Assembly: GCA_934661755.1 (NCBI GenBank)
Contig: CAKUJM010000003.1
Location: 27,750 to 91,749 of the forward strand
Direction: 5' to 3'
Length of the DNA stretch: 64,000 nucleotides
Origin: an uncultured Lentisphaeria bacterium
Lineage (GTDB): Bacteria; Verrucomicrobiota; Lentisphaeria; Oligosphaerales; Oligosphaeraceae
In this document: piece by piece, positions 7,195-15,708 of the stretch
Layout of the letters: the number at the start of each line of letters is the position of its first letter
Position numbering within the stretch: position 1 is the first letter of the stretch
The notes under the pieces: generated by a model
The model's database searches: none
Seen by the model: the letters and a program-made list of their open reading frames with translations, nothing else
Told to the model about the DNA's origin: nothing
Made by a program: the position numbers and the translations under genes

Positions 7195-10100
7195 ATGAAG
7201 CCGGATGACGGGGAGACGAGGCGGAAATTGCGCAGGGCGTTGTCGCGTCTGCCGCTTTTGCTGCTGATATTCGCCATCATCACAACGCTATGGATGCAGC
7301 GTGGCAACATCACCGGCACTGGCGCGACGTCGTCGGCCGCGCATCATCTGACGGCCTCGGCAGAGCGCGATCCGGGCGTCAAGCCGCCGATGGTGCCGAT
7401 GGCCGTCAAGGCGCCACCGTCCAAAACCGCCGAGGCCCCACGCCACGGGCCATTCACCGTCATCTCATCCTCTCCGGAGGGGTGCGTAGTCCGATTCACC
7501 CTCCCGGACTATGCCGTGACTGCATGCACCGATCAGGACGGAAATGCCTGCAGCCGCATCGATTCCGAAGGCGCCGCGCCATTGGCGGTCGCCGGATTGC
7601 CCGCCCTGCCCGCATACAGCTTCGCCCTGGCCACTGCTCGACACGCCAGAGTGGAAATCACTGTCGAGGAACAGCAAACCACCGTGATTCCGGATTGCCG
7701 CCCGCCGGCTGGACAGGCACCGCAGCTGTGCCATGGCGGCCGCCAGCCCCCCGGCGCACCGACGCCCGCTGCGCCCGACGGCGGCATTCTCCCCGGCGGA
7801 GGCGCGATGATATCACCGGCATTCACCATGCGACGGCTCGAGGGGCGTTTTGTCACGTTCACGCCTTTCCAATACCACGTTGATGAAAACTGCGTCGTGG
7901 CCTCCACTGAGGCGGTATTGCGCATCCGCTTTCTCGACGCCGATCCGGACGCGGCCGCATTTGCGCTGGATGATGACGCTGCCATCGCCCGACTCCAGCG
8001 GTCCTTTTTCCTCAATGCGCCGGATAACGCAGCCGCCGCCGATGGCGGCGCAGATCCCGCGGTCATCGTGGCCGGAACTTTGCAGCTGGTCGTCCCCGCC
8101 GCCTGGGCATCGTCGCCGGCCATTGACGACTTCATTTGCTGGAGACGCCAGCTGGGCTGGGAGGTCGAGCTGCTGGCCATCGGCGATGACGCCGGCACCG
8201 CCAACACCGGCACCGCCATCAAATCGGCCTTGCAGGAGCGCTATGACGCCAACGCCTTCACCCATCTGCTGCTTTTGGGCGACTACGCCGCCATTGAGCC
8301 ATATCAGCACTCGCTACGCGACGAGCTAGGCAATATCGCGACTGACTACGTCGTCTCAGCACCGGAGAGGATGCACGCCATGGTTGCCAGCGACACCCCG
8401 TATGCCTTCCTCGACGGCACAGGCGACATCCTGGTTCCTGACGCCTTCTTCTCCCGGCTGCCATCGGCAACCATGACGGAGCTGGAGGCGTCCCTGCGTC
8501 GGCTGATGGCGCTGGAACGCGGGGAAGGCCACGAATCCGGCCAGTGGCTGGAAAATGCCCTATACATCGCAGATGGCGCTTCTTCGGCCAGCCGACCCTA
8601 TGCCGGACAAAGTGACAGTCAGCTGATGGAGCAGATGCGGGAGGCGCTCCACGGGCTGTATTCTCCGGACAACACCACGGCGCTATATAAGGGTGGCGAC
8701 CCGGCGCCGCAGCCCGATGTCATCGTCAATGCCTTGAATCGCGGCGTGGCGCTGATGCTCTATCTTGGTCATGGCCTCTGCGACATGCTGCCCACCGGCG
8801 GCTTCTCCTCCGCACTTGCCGCCGGCCTGGCCAATGACGGGCGGCTGCCATGGATTGCGGCACCGGTCTGCCATGCTGGCAACCTCGAACACGGCACGCC
8901 ATTCGACTTGACTGCCAGCCACCGTGATGCGCCATACCGGTGCCTGGCGGCGCAGCTGTTTTCGCCGACGGCGGAGACCGCCGGGGCCGCCGCGGTGGCC
9001 TGCTCCACCTCCGCCACCTTCTGGGATCCGCCAATCGCCCAGCTTGAATCGTTCTGCGAAAATCTGAAAGGCCGGGACTGGCGCTGCAACGGCGAGCTGT
9101 TCAGCAGGTCAGTGTTGGCGGCCGTCCAATTCTGCGTCACCTACTACGACACCTATCATTCCAGAACCTACGACAGCGCCTTCGCCGCGTTCCATGCCTG
9201 GGAAAGCTACCTGGCCGGCGACTGCAGCGCCGTCCCGCGGCTGTTCCCGCCGCAAGCCGGCTTCTTCTCGGCCGCTCTTGCTGAGAACGGCTCGTTGTCC
9301 ATCACATTGCATCATGATGACGGCACGCCCGTGACAGCCGCCGCCATCTGCATCCAAAACCGCGGCAAATTCATCTGCGCCCGCACCGATGACCGCGGCC
9401 TGGCGGAATTCCCATTGAAAATCGATGAATTGGCCAGCGGCGCCATGGTGCGGTCCATCGCCCCGACCCTGCAATTCACTGAAGCGCCGCTGATCATGTC
9501 CTGGCTGGACACCAATCGAGACCATGTCGTCTCCAATCGTGAGCTGCTTGATTTTCTGGAGCAAAACGGCATCGGCACCGGCACGGCGGCCGGGAAAATG
9601 GCAATAGCGGCCTGGCAGGAACACCATCCTCCCGTGAGCCATGGCCCGGACACCCCGCCCACGGAGGAGCGCGGTCCGATAGTTTATTGCGCCACTGTGA
9701 AAATCGACTCCACCCACACCATCGGCTCCCTGCTGGAGGCGAAAATCACCATCGACTGCTTTGACGAAGCCCATGCCGAAGTGCGCCTTGGGGAGTCGGA
9801 GCTCTCGCAGCTCCTGGAGGGCGGGTATTCCATCGAGCGCATCGTGCCCGTCCCGCACTCCACGCCAGCAGCTCCGCCGGCATCCTTGAGCCAGTTTGGC
9901 GAAAATGCCACGGCCGTGGCAGGCGCCACGCCGGATGCGGGGATGGCATATGATGAATTGGAGTCGCGGCTTGATGCGCTTGGCGCACCCCTTTGGCCGC
10001 TGCTGTGCCCGGGATATGCCGGACTTTCCGTCCAGAGGCGGCGGCTGCGAGTACTGCGGGTCGCAATTGGCCAGGACTGCCCGGAAGACGCCGCCGCCGG

Positions 10101-11469
10101 CCGGCGTCCCCAGCTGCTCATTGCCGCCGGGATGCATGGCAACGACCATGCCGGCACCCGTGCCGTCATGCATCTTGCCCGGAAACTGGCGGCGGCCGCC
10201 GCTGGCACCGACACTTCGCCGGAGGTGGCGCGGCTGCGGGCTTTGGCGCAAAAATGCGTGATCTGGCTGATCCCCAGCCTCAATCCCGATGGATATGCAG
10301 GCAACACTGCCGCCAATGCCGGGCATTTTCTCATCGACACCTACTATCCCGGCCATCCCGGCGGGAGCGAACGCGCCACTTTTGCCTCCGGCGATCAAAT
10401 GGAGTTGTTTGCGCCGATGGCCAACGGCCGGCAGCTCCAGCCAGAACAGCGTGCAATCATGCGCTGGCTTTGTTCGCATGACATCGATGCGGCGCTATAC
10501 CTCTGCGGCGACGGCCAAAACGCACCGTATTGGCCCAATGACGATGATCCGCTGCTGCTCCGGCTGGCACAGTCATACGCACCCGGCTGCGCCAGCGCCG
10601 CCAATGGACTTGTCGATCGTCTTGAAGAGTGGCAATGGCGCTACCTGGGGACCTATCCCGCGAGGATGCCAGTGGACGGCAATGACGGCGCCACCGCAAT
10701 CGCCAATTGGATCGAATGCGCTTCTGAACAGGACTTCCGCCGACCGCAAAGCCAGATCCACCGGAAATTTGAGCTGGCCGCGCCAAGGCGCCCATATCGT
10801 CCCGGAGACCACATCGAACTTGCCGGCAAATTCGGCTTCCCGTCATCATCCGCGTCACGCGTTCTGCGCTTTGAATTGCCGCCGGAGACCGCCATGCAGG
10901 CACAGTTGCCAATGCGCAGCTACGGCGCTGTCGCCGAAATCCTGGTTGCCGCGGATGCCATGACGGAAGAGGTCTGCGCAACCTTGCTGACGCCTCGCCA
11001 TGACCAGGTGGAAATGCGGGTCGTGGCGACCACCGATTCCACTGCCGCCGCCATCGACGGCGCCGGCGCCGCAATCCAGCTTATTCCATGTCCCATGGCC
11101 AGCTTCAAATGCACGAATGCCGCCGGGTGGCAGTTGACGCGCCATGGCGGAAGCGGCGACGATCCTGCCATGACCTGGCAGGACGGGCGGTTCGCCCCGG
11201 CGACAATACCCGAAACCGGCTTCATTTGCCGACAATTGACGCCGCATGACACAGTGCAATGCTGGTGGCAGGAGCCGGAATGGCGCCGCTATCCGGCGGG
11301 CATGACGCTGTTTGCACCCAGTGCGGCCTATCAGTGGAAAAACGCCATCCCGCTTTGGCATCTTGACCCCGACAGCCGATGCTATCGCCGAATCCACACC
11401 GGCCAGGAACTGTCGCCGGCGACCGGCTATTGGCTCCATCTTCCGTCACCGCAGTGGCTGATGCTGTGA
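7195..11469 (+). CDS. Giant C25 (gingipain-like) peptidase fused to M14 carboxypeptidase-like domain
   Basis: A 1424-residue protein with a basic N-terminus and a hydrophobic segment (LLLLIFAIITTLWM, about 20-34), so it is exported or membrane-anchored. Residues about 280-650 match the gingipain fold: YLGHG gives the catalytic His (about 526), and APVCHAGN gives the catalytic Cys (about 559), 33 residues later as in C25 peptidases. DTNRDHVVSNREL (about 770-782) is an EF-hand/dockerin-like calcium loop. From about 920 a zinc-carboxypeptidase-like domain follows, with MHGND (about 980-984) and NPDGY (about 1030-1034). Here the usual HxxE zinc motif reads HGND, and the later position expected to hold His reads YLCGDG, so this domain may not bind zinc normally. 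The C-terminus (WLHLPSPQWLML) may be a sorting segment. A purine-rich ribosome site precedes the ATG. The C25 call is fairly firm; substrate and activity are unknown. Confidence 0.75.
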   Translation: MKPDDGETRRKLRRALSRLPLLLLIFAIITTLWMQRGNITGTGATSSAAHHLTASAERDPGVKPPMVPMAVKAPPSKTAEAPRHGPFTVISSSPEGCVVRFTLPDYAVTACTDQDGNACSRIDSEGAAPLAVAGLPALPAYSFALATARHARVEITVEEQQTTVIPDCRPPAGQAPQLCHGGRQPPGAPTPAAPDGGILPGGGAMISPAFTMRRLEGRFVTFTPFQYHVDENCVVASTEAVLRIRFLDADPDAAAFALDDDAAIARLQRSFFLNAPDNAAAADGGADPAVIVAGTLQLVVPAAWASSPAIDDFICWRRQLGWEVELLAIGDDAGTANTGTAIKSALQERYDANAFTHLLLLGDYAAIEPYQHSLRDELGNIATDYVVSAPERMHAMVASDTPYAFLDGTGDILVPDAFFSRLPSATMTELEASLRRLMALERGEGHESGQWLENALYIADGASSASRPYAGQSDSQLMEQMREALHGLYSPDNTTALYKGGDPAPQPDVIVNALNRGVALMLYLGHGLCDMLPTGGFSSALAAGLANDGRLPWIAAPVCHAGNLEHGTPFDLTASHRDAPYRCLAAQLFSPTAETAGAAAVACSTSATFWDPPIAQLESFCENLKGRDWRCNGELFSRSVLAAVQFCVTYYDTYHSRTYDSAFAAFHAWESYLAGDCSAVPRLFPPQAGFFSAALAENGSLSITLHHDDGTPVTAAAICIQNRGKFICARTDDRGLAEFPLKIDELASGAMVRSIAPTLQFTEAPLIMSWLDTNRDHVVSNRELLDFLEQNGIGTGTAAGKMAIAAWQEHHPPVSHGPDTPPTEERGPIVYCATVKIDSTHTIGSLLEAKITIDCFDEAHAEVRLGESELSQLLEGGYSIERIVPVPHSTPAAPPASLSQFGENATAVAGATPDAGMAYDELESRLDALGAPLWPLLCPGYAGLSVQRRRLRVLRVAIGQDCPEDAAAGRRPQLLIAAGMHGNDHAGTRAVMHLARKLAAAAAGTDTSPEVARLRALAQKCVIWLIPSLNPDGYAGNTAANAGHFLIDTYYPGHPGGSERATFASGDQMELFAPMANGRQLQPEQRAIMRWLCSHDIDAALYLCGDGQNAPYWPNDDDPLLLRLAQSYAPGCASAANGLVDRLEEWQWRYLGTYPARMPVDGNDGATAIANWIECASEQDFRRPQSQIHRKFELAAPRRPYRPGDHIELAGKFGFPSSSASRVLRFELPPETAMQAQLPMRSYGAVAEILVAADAMTEEVCATLLTPRHDQVEMRVVATTDSTAAAIDGAGAAIQLIPCPMASFKCTNAAGWQLTRHGGSGDDPAMTWQDGRFAPATIPETGFICRQLTPHDTVQCWWQEPEWRRYPAGMTLFAPSAAYQWKNAIPLWHLDPDSRCYRRIHTGQELSPATGYWLHLPSPQWLML
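9872..9914. repeat. MITE-like fragment inside the C25/M14 gene
   Basis: About 33 of 43 bases match the reverse complement of the internal part of the 506-908 repeat unit (ccggcatNNttgag, then tttggcga.aatgc). It is read in the same frame as in the repeat: the protein has PASLSQFGENATA where the repeat would encode PAFLREFGENATA. It falls in the linker between the peptidase domains. This may be an in-frame repeat remnant; chance similarity cannot be excluded by eye. Confidence 0.4.
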
Positions 11470-11684
11470 CAGGCAGTGGACATGCCGGAAAATCCGGAGG
11501 CCAGGGAAACAGCGCCGCAGATTCGGGTTATATTCCCGAGGTGGCGTCTCGTGAAATCAGCAAGGGGAGCGCGGATATTTTTTTTGCCAATCTGACCTGA
11601 CGGGCACGTAGATGCCTGTCTGTGGATTTTCATGGCGCCACCACCATAACGACGCGAAATGACCAATCTTACGGATTGAAGAAC

Positions 11685-12371
11685 ATGATACATGCAGCCC
11701 TGGATACCTCTGACGGTGTCGCCCTGGCGATTTCACAAGACGATGACATGCTGTACAATGGGCGGCTCGACGCCAGCGGACGCAACAGCGACCGGCAGCT
11801 GGTGCCGTTCGTCATCGACGCATTGGCAAAAAAGGGGCTGACGCCGGCGGATGTCACCCATTGGAGCGTCGGCACCGGCCCCGGATCATTTGCCGGACTG
11901 CGGTGCGGAATTGCCATGCTCAAGGGTTTCCGGATGGTCTCCGGAGCATTTTTGCGGGGCATTCCGACCTCCTGCGCCATCGCCGCCAGAATCGCCGACG
12001 GAAAAAAACAGCTGATTGGAGTGCTGCATGACGGCCGTTGCAACCAGGTGCTCCTGGCACGGGTGCAAGGCGATTCGCCCGCCAATTGCCAATTGGCGGA
12101 AATGCCCCGGCCGCTGGATCCGGAAGAACTGCTCGATGATGGGCATCGCTGCGACTGCTATGCCGCGTTGGCTGATGTCGCTTTGCCTGACCTGCCGCCG
12201 TCAATCGCCCAAAGGCTGCATCGCCTGGACGCCGTTGATGCGGCAATGATGCTGACGGCCTCCGAAAAACTCTACCCCTGGCCGCAAAGCGAAGAGGAGG
12301 TCGAGCAATCGACCGCGCCGCTCTATGTGCGGCAGGCTGTATTCGTCCATCCCGCCACCCTGCGGGCCTGA
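11685..12371 (+). CDS. tsaB: tRNA threonylcarbamoyladenosine biosynthesis protein TsaB
   Basis: TsaB (YeaZ) partners TsaD and TsaE in making the t6A37 modification of ANN-decoding tRNAs. The 228-residue protein starts MIHAALDTSDGVALAIS and has the family motif VGTGPGSFAGLRCGIAMLKG. It has the ASKHA-fold N-terminal half and a variable C-terminal half, as in other TsaB proteins. The ATG at 11685 was chosen because the first strand (ALDTS) begins there; the frame is open upstream without similarity. tsaD and tsaE are not in this window. It converges on acpS, with a hairpin between the two. Confidence 0.85.
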   Translation: MIHAALDTSDGVALAISQDDDMLYNGRLDASGRNSDRQLVPFVIDALAKKGLTPADVTHWSVGTGPGSFAGLRCGIAMLKGFRMVSGAFLRGIPTSCAIAARIADGKKQLIGVLHDGRCNQVLLARVQGDSPANCQLAEMPRPLDPEELLDDGHRCDCYAALADVALPDLPPSIAQRLHRLDAVDAAMMLTASEKLYPWPQSEEEVEQSTAPLYVRQAVFVHPATLRA

Positions 12372-12490
12372 AATGACGGCCGCCAAGCCTGCGGCATCAC
12401 CGCGCCCGACCATATCGGCGGCTTCGTCGCGCACCATCGGCCCCTGGCGGCCGCAGCCCCGCCGACGGGAGAGCCGCTGCGGCGGAATGG

Positions 12491-12510
12491 GGTCATGGGG
12501 GCACATGACC
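12491..12510. terminator. Hairpin between convergent tsaB and acpS
   Basis: A 7-bp perfect inverted repeat, ggtcatg/catgacc, with a 6-base loop lies in the gap between converging genes. It has no T-run on either side. It may serve as a bidirectional end signal. Confidence 0.35.
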
Positions 12511-12556
12511 GCCCCGGCGCCGGTTTTCGGCATATGATCCGGATTCCGGCAAAAAG

Positions 12557-12937
12557 TCACCCTTCGAGGACCACGGTGGCGAGCGCGTACTCTTTTTCGT
12601 GGGCGATTGAAAGATGGATATTCTTCACGCCCAATGCGGCGGCGGTGGCGGCGGCATCCCCATCCAGGGTCATCACCGGCCGGCCGGCGCCGTCATTGAG
12701 GACGCAGATCTCATTCAGCCGGCATTTTTCGGTGATGCCGGTTCCCAGTGCCTTGGCGAGGGCCTCCTTGGCCGCCCATCGCCCCGCCAGATACTCCATC
12801 CTCCGGGGCGCACGCTTTGGCGCGTGCTCCAGTTCGGCGGGCGCATAGACCTTGTGCAGGAACGCCTCGCCGGACCTGCCTATCGACGATTCCAGGCGGC
12901 GGATGTCCGCAATGTCATTGCCTATCCCGAGGATCAT
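12557..12937 (-). CDS. acpS: Holo-[acyl-carrier-protein] synthase AcpS
   Basis: AcpS transfers 4'-phosphopantetheine from CoA to apo-acyl carrier protein. The 126-residue protein has both signature motifs: GIGNDIADIRRLE (metal-binding Asp) and AGRWAAKEALAKALGTGI (Glu for Mg, Lys). It ends with LSIAHEKEYALATVVLE. The ATG at 12937 overlaps the stop of the upstream rdgC-like gene as TGATG, so translation is probably coupled. Its co-transcription with a recombination protein is unusual, but the call itself is firm. Confidence 0.95.
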   Translation of the reverse strand: MILGIGNDIADIRRLESSIGRSGEAFLHKVYAPAELEHAPKRAPRRMEYLAGRWAAKEALAKALGTGITEKCRLNEICVLNDGAGRPVMTLDGDAAATAAALGVKNIHLSIAHEKEYALATVVLEG

Positions 12938-14040
12938 CAGCGCTGTTCGTGGTTCCTGACCCACTCCTTGGCCTTTTTCTGGTAGTCGGCGCGTTTCTCC
13001 GGATTGCTGGCAATCGTGAGATACAGGTGGAACAATTCGAAGATCACCTGCCTGAAGATGTCCAGGTTGGCCATGCGCTCATTGAAGATGTCCTCGGCAT
13101 CCATGGCGTCGCCTTCCGGCAGCCTCAGCCCCTTGAACACAAATTGGCTGGCATCGATGGAGCAGCTCCATTCCTCGCCTTTGCCGCGGGCCATGACCAA
13201 TTTGGCGGAACGCAGCTTCTTGCCCACCATCATCGCCGACCGCGCCTCGGCCGAATTGGTCGGAGTGCCTTTGCGCAGACTGCTTTCAAAGGCGCCGTTG
13301 CCCTCGGCCACAAAGGTCAGCGGGCCGTCGATGAGCAATCCGAAGTCGCCCAGCTTGGTCGGCGGGATCATCCCGTTGTGATCCTCCATGAAATACCACA
13401 GCCAGGTGAGGAAATTCTCCCCCAGCAAGCCGGTGGCGCCGGCATCGTCCTTCAATTCCGGGGAGATGTTGATCGCCGGAATGGCGGACGGATCGGTCTC
13501 GTACCATGTCAGCGCCAGGGCGTCCGGGGTCAGGGGGATGGGCTCGAAGCCCAGCGCCTTGACCAGGAAGCCGCCGAGGATGTCCAGCTGCCGCGTGCTG
13601 GCGGCCGTGGTGTACATCAGGTTGGCCACCGGATCGAAGACGCAGTAGATGCCGGACAGCGACGGCGGCATGTTGGGAAGCAGCCGTTCCCTGACCTCGG
13701 CCTTGATCTCCTTGAGCTGCTTGCGGTTGAGATGGTCGCTCTTCTGGGAGGCCATCTGGGAGAGCTCGGCCAGGCGGCATTCTGCGTTCAGAAGCGACCC
13801 CGGGATCTTGCGTTCGGCCTGGCGCAGGCAGATGTGGATGTACTGCCCGACCTTGCAGGTGTCCTCGTTGATCGTCCCCTCAAGCAGGAAGCGACCGGAG
13901 ACCCATCCCCATACCGGCTCGTCCTTGACAGCATCCAGCGGGCCGGCCGCCGACTCGGCGAAGCGCGCCAAAGCATCCGGCGGCAGGGGCTGCGGAAGGG
14001 CGCAGATCCGGAAAGTCAAATTGCCACGTTCAAAACCCAT
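12937..14040 (-). CDS. rdgC: RdgC-like recombination-associated protein
   Basis: A 367-residue protein starting MGFERGNLTFRICALP. It resembles RdgC, a ring-shaped DNA-binding protein that modulates RecA. The matches include ERKIPGSLLNAE, then the lysine-rich LNRKQLKEIKAEVRERLLP, then STRQLDILGGFLVKALG, and NFLTWLWYFME. The length is also close to RdgC (about 300 in E. coli). The ATG at 14040 is preceded by GGGAGA. The frame is open to 14106, but that part overlaps an intergenic palindromic repeat, so the longer start is unlikely. It ends in a one-base TGATG overlap with acpS. The family assignment rests on motif resemblance and is less certain than for the neighbours. Confidence 0.68.
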   Translation of the reverse strand: MGFERGNLTFRICALPQPLPPDALARFAESAAGPLDAVKDEPVWGWVSGRFLLEGTINEDTCKVGQYIHICLRQAERKIPGSLLNAECRLAELSQMASQKSDHLNRKQLKEIKAEVRERLLPNMPPSLSGIYCVFDPVANLMYTTAASTRQLDILGGFLVKALGFEPIPLTPDALALTWYETDPSAIPAINISPELKDDAGATGLLGENFLTWLWYFMEDHNGMIPPTKLGDFGLLIDGPLTFVAEGNGAFESSLRKGTPTNSAEARSAMMVGKKLRSAKLVMARGKGEEWSCSIDASQFVFKGLRLPEGDAMDAEDIFNERMANLDIFRQVIFELFHLYLTIASNPEKRADYQKKAKEWVRNHEQR

Positions 14041-14070
14041 ATTTTCAACATCTCCCGATGACAGTTTTGC

Positions 14071-14140
14071 TGATTTCCGTGAAGTCAGCAGGGGATTGCT
14101 TTTCACAATGGTGCAGGAAGAACAACCTCACGGATTCAGG
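14071..14140. repeat. Intergenic palindromic repeat, copy 1
   Basis: The left arm tttccgtgaag (about 14076) and the right arm ctcacggattcagg (about 14127) are inverted to each other, about 40 bases apart. The left arm also sits in a local palindrome, gctgatttccgtgaagtcagc. The copy lies upstream of the rdgC-like gene in the rdgC/galK divergent gap. Confidence 0.65.
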
Positions 14141-14224
14141 TTAATGTAAGCGCGCCAGGGGGACTTGCAAGCGGCAAGCGGCATTTATTGCCCGATGAAG
14201 TCCACGGAGGAACGGCGGTGGCCA

Positions 14225-14311
14225 CATTCTGGTGCAAATTCACCTAACTTCACGGATTCAGGTTATATTAAGAAGATTTTCATGCAGCAGAATCTGTGAA
14301 GTCGGTTCTTT
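14225..14311. repeat. Intergenic palindromic repeat, copy 2
   Basis: The right-arm sequence cattctggtgcaaattcacc, then cttcacggattcagg (14247-14262), is followed by ctgtgaagtcggttcttt (about 14293). Order and spacing differ from the other copies, so two half-elements may meet here. It lies just upstream of the galK start. A tatatta after the core could act as a -10 box, but this is unproven. With copy 1 it accounts for most of the 309-bp gap. Confidence 0.65.
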
Positions 14312-14349
14312 GCCGCCGCAATTCCACCATTTTCATCATAATAGAACAC

Positions 14350-15507
14350 ATGTCGAATTTCATTGCCGCATCGCAACAGGCCGCCGAGGAAGGCTTCCGG
14401 AAGCATTTTGGCATGGATGCCGCCATCACCAGCCGCGCGCCCGGCCGTCTGGAGATTCTGGGCAACCACACCGACTACAACCAGGGGACGGTGTTGAGCG
14501 TGGCGGTGGATCGCGCGATGTTCATTGCCGCCTCCCCGGTCGCAGGCAGGATCTGCAGCCTGCATGATCTGAAGAGCAATTCGGACCGCAGCTTCAATCT
14601 CGATGAACTGGCCAATCCGCGCAAAGGCGACTGGGCCAACTACATCAAGGGGTTGGTGGTGGAGTTGCAGAAGCGTGGCATCGCGGTGCCGGCCTTCAAC
14701 GCCGTGCTCTACGGCACCGTGCCGCTGTCGGCGGGAATGAGCAGCTCGGCCGCCTTGGAGATGGCGATGCTGGCCATCCTCAACCGGCTGGCGGCGGCCA
14801 ACCTGCCCTGGCTGGAGATGGCCAGGATTGGCCAGGCGACCGAAAACAACTACATCGGCGCCAACACCGGGCTGATGGATCAGCTCAGTTCGCTCAGGGG
14901 CAAGGCGGGATGCCTGATCTACTCCGATTTCCGCACCTTCGAAGTGGAGAATGTCGCCATGCCGGAAGGGACGGTGTTCGTGGTCGCCAACTCGATGGTG
15001 AAGCACAATCTCACCAACGAATACAATGAACGCCGCGAGGCCTGCGAGGATGCCGCCGCCACCCTGAAGATCCCGGCGCTGCGGGATGCCACCACCAGGA
15101 TGCTGGAGGACAACCGCGCCATCCTGAAGCCATCCAGCTACCGTCGCGCCCTGCATGTCGTCGGCGAAATCGAGAGGGTGGCGCGCGGCCGGGCGGCGCT
15201 GGCCGCCGGAGACATCCGGCTGTTCGGGCGGATCATGAGCCAGTCGCATCAGTCGAGCATCGAGAACTTTGAAAACAGCTGTCCGGAAATCGACAAGCTG
15301 GTGGAAATCGGCGGCACGCTGCCGGGCTTTCTGGGAGCGCGCCTTTCCGGCGGCGGCTTCGGCGGCATCAGCGTCCACCTGGTGGAGGCCCCGCAGGCCG
15401 AAAGCTACATGGCGTCGCTGGCTGATGGCTACCGCCGCGCCACCGGCCTGGACGCCCAGATCATGCAATGCACCGCCGCCGACGGCGCGCAGATCCTGCG
15501 TGGATAA
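14350..15507 (+). CDS. galK: Galactokinase (GHMP kinase)
   Basis: Galactokinase phosphorylates galactose at C1 in the Leloir pathway. The 385-residue protein has the N-terminal sugar signature GRLEILGNHTDYNQG, the GHMP phosphate loop PLSAGMSSSAALEMA and the C-terminal motif LSGGGFGGISVHL. The usual GEHTDY is GNHTDY here; the Glu-to-Asn change touches a sugar-contacting residue, while the conserved HTD is kept. The ATG at 14350 (MSNFIAAS) was chosen since the longer frame from 14296 runs into a palindromic repeat. galT/galE are not adjacent. Another GHMP sugar kinase specificity is possible, but galactose is the best guess. Confidence 0.85.
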   Translation: MSNFIAASQQAAEEGFRKHFGMDAAITSRAPGRLEILGNHTDYNQGTVLSVAVDRAMFIAASPVAGRICSLHDLKSNSDRSFNLDELANPRKGDWANYIKGLVVELQKRGIAVPAFNAVLYGTVPLSAGMSSSAALEMAMLAILNRLAAANLPWLEMARIGQATENNYIGANTGLMDQLSSLRGKAGCLIYSDFRTFEVENVAMPEGTVFVVANSMVKHNLTNEYNERREACEDAAATLKIPALRDATTRMLEDNRAILKPSSYRRALHVVGEIERVARGRAALAAGDIRLFGRIMSQSHQSSIENFENSCPEIDKLVEIGGTLPGFLGARLSGGGFGGISVHLVEAPQAESYMASLADGYRRATGLDAQIMQCTAADGAQILRG

Positions 15508-15530
15508 CGCGGCAGAAGACAAATCCTGGA

Positions 15531-15605
15531 TGTCGTGAAGCTGGTTCTTTTTTTTCAAAATTCCTCATCCTGACGCAAAATCACCTGACTTCACGGATCC
15601 AGGCA
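15531..15605. repeat. Intergenic palindromic repeat, copy 3
   Basis: The left arm gtcgtgaagctggttcttt is followed by caaaattcctcatcctgacg and then the right arm gacttcacggatccagg. Left and right cores (cgtgaag/cttcacg) can pair. It lies in the galK-ffh gap. Confidence 0.75.
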
Positions 15606-15708
15606 AAATGCCGCATCACCATTTTTTCCTGCCGCTTGTGCCGCCGTCGCCAGGCATCCCCGGTGACGGGCAGTCCGGCGGCATGCATGCAACCAAACTC
15701 AATCCGAT

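Noticed and set aside
12201..12560. Minus-strand small gene in the tsaB-acpS gap
   Set aside because: Mostly antisense to tsaB with no known motif; the gap appears non-coding apart from a hairpin.
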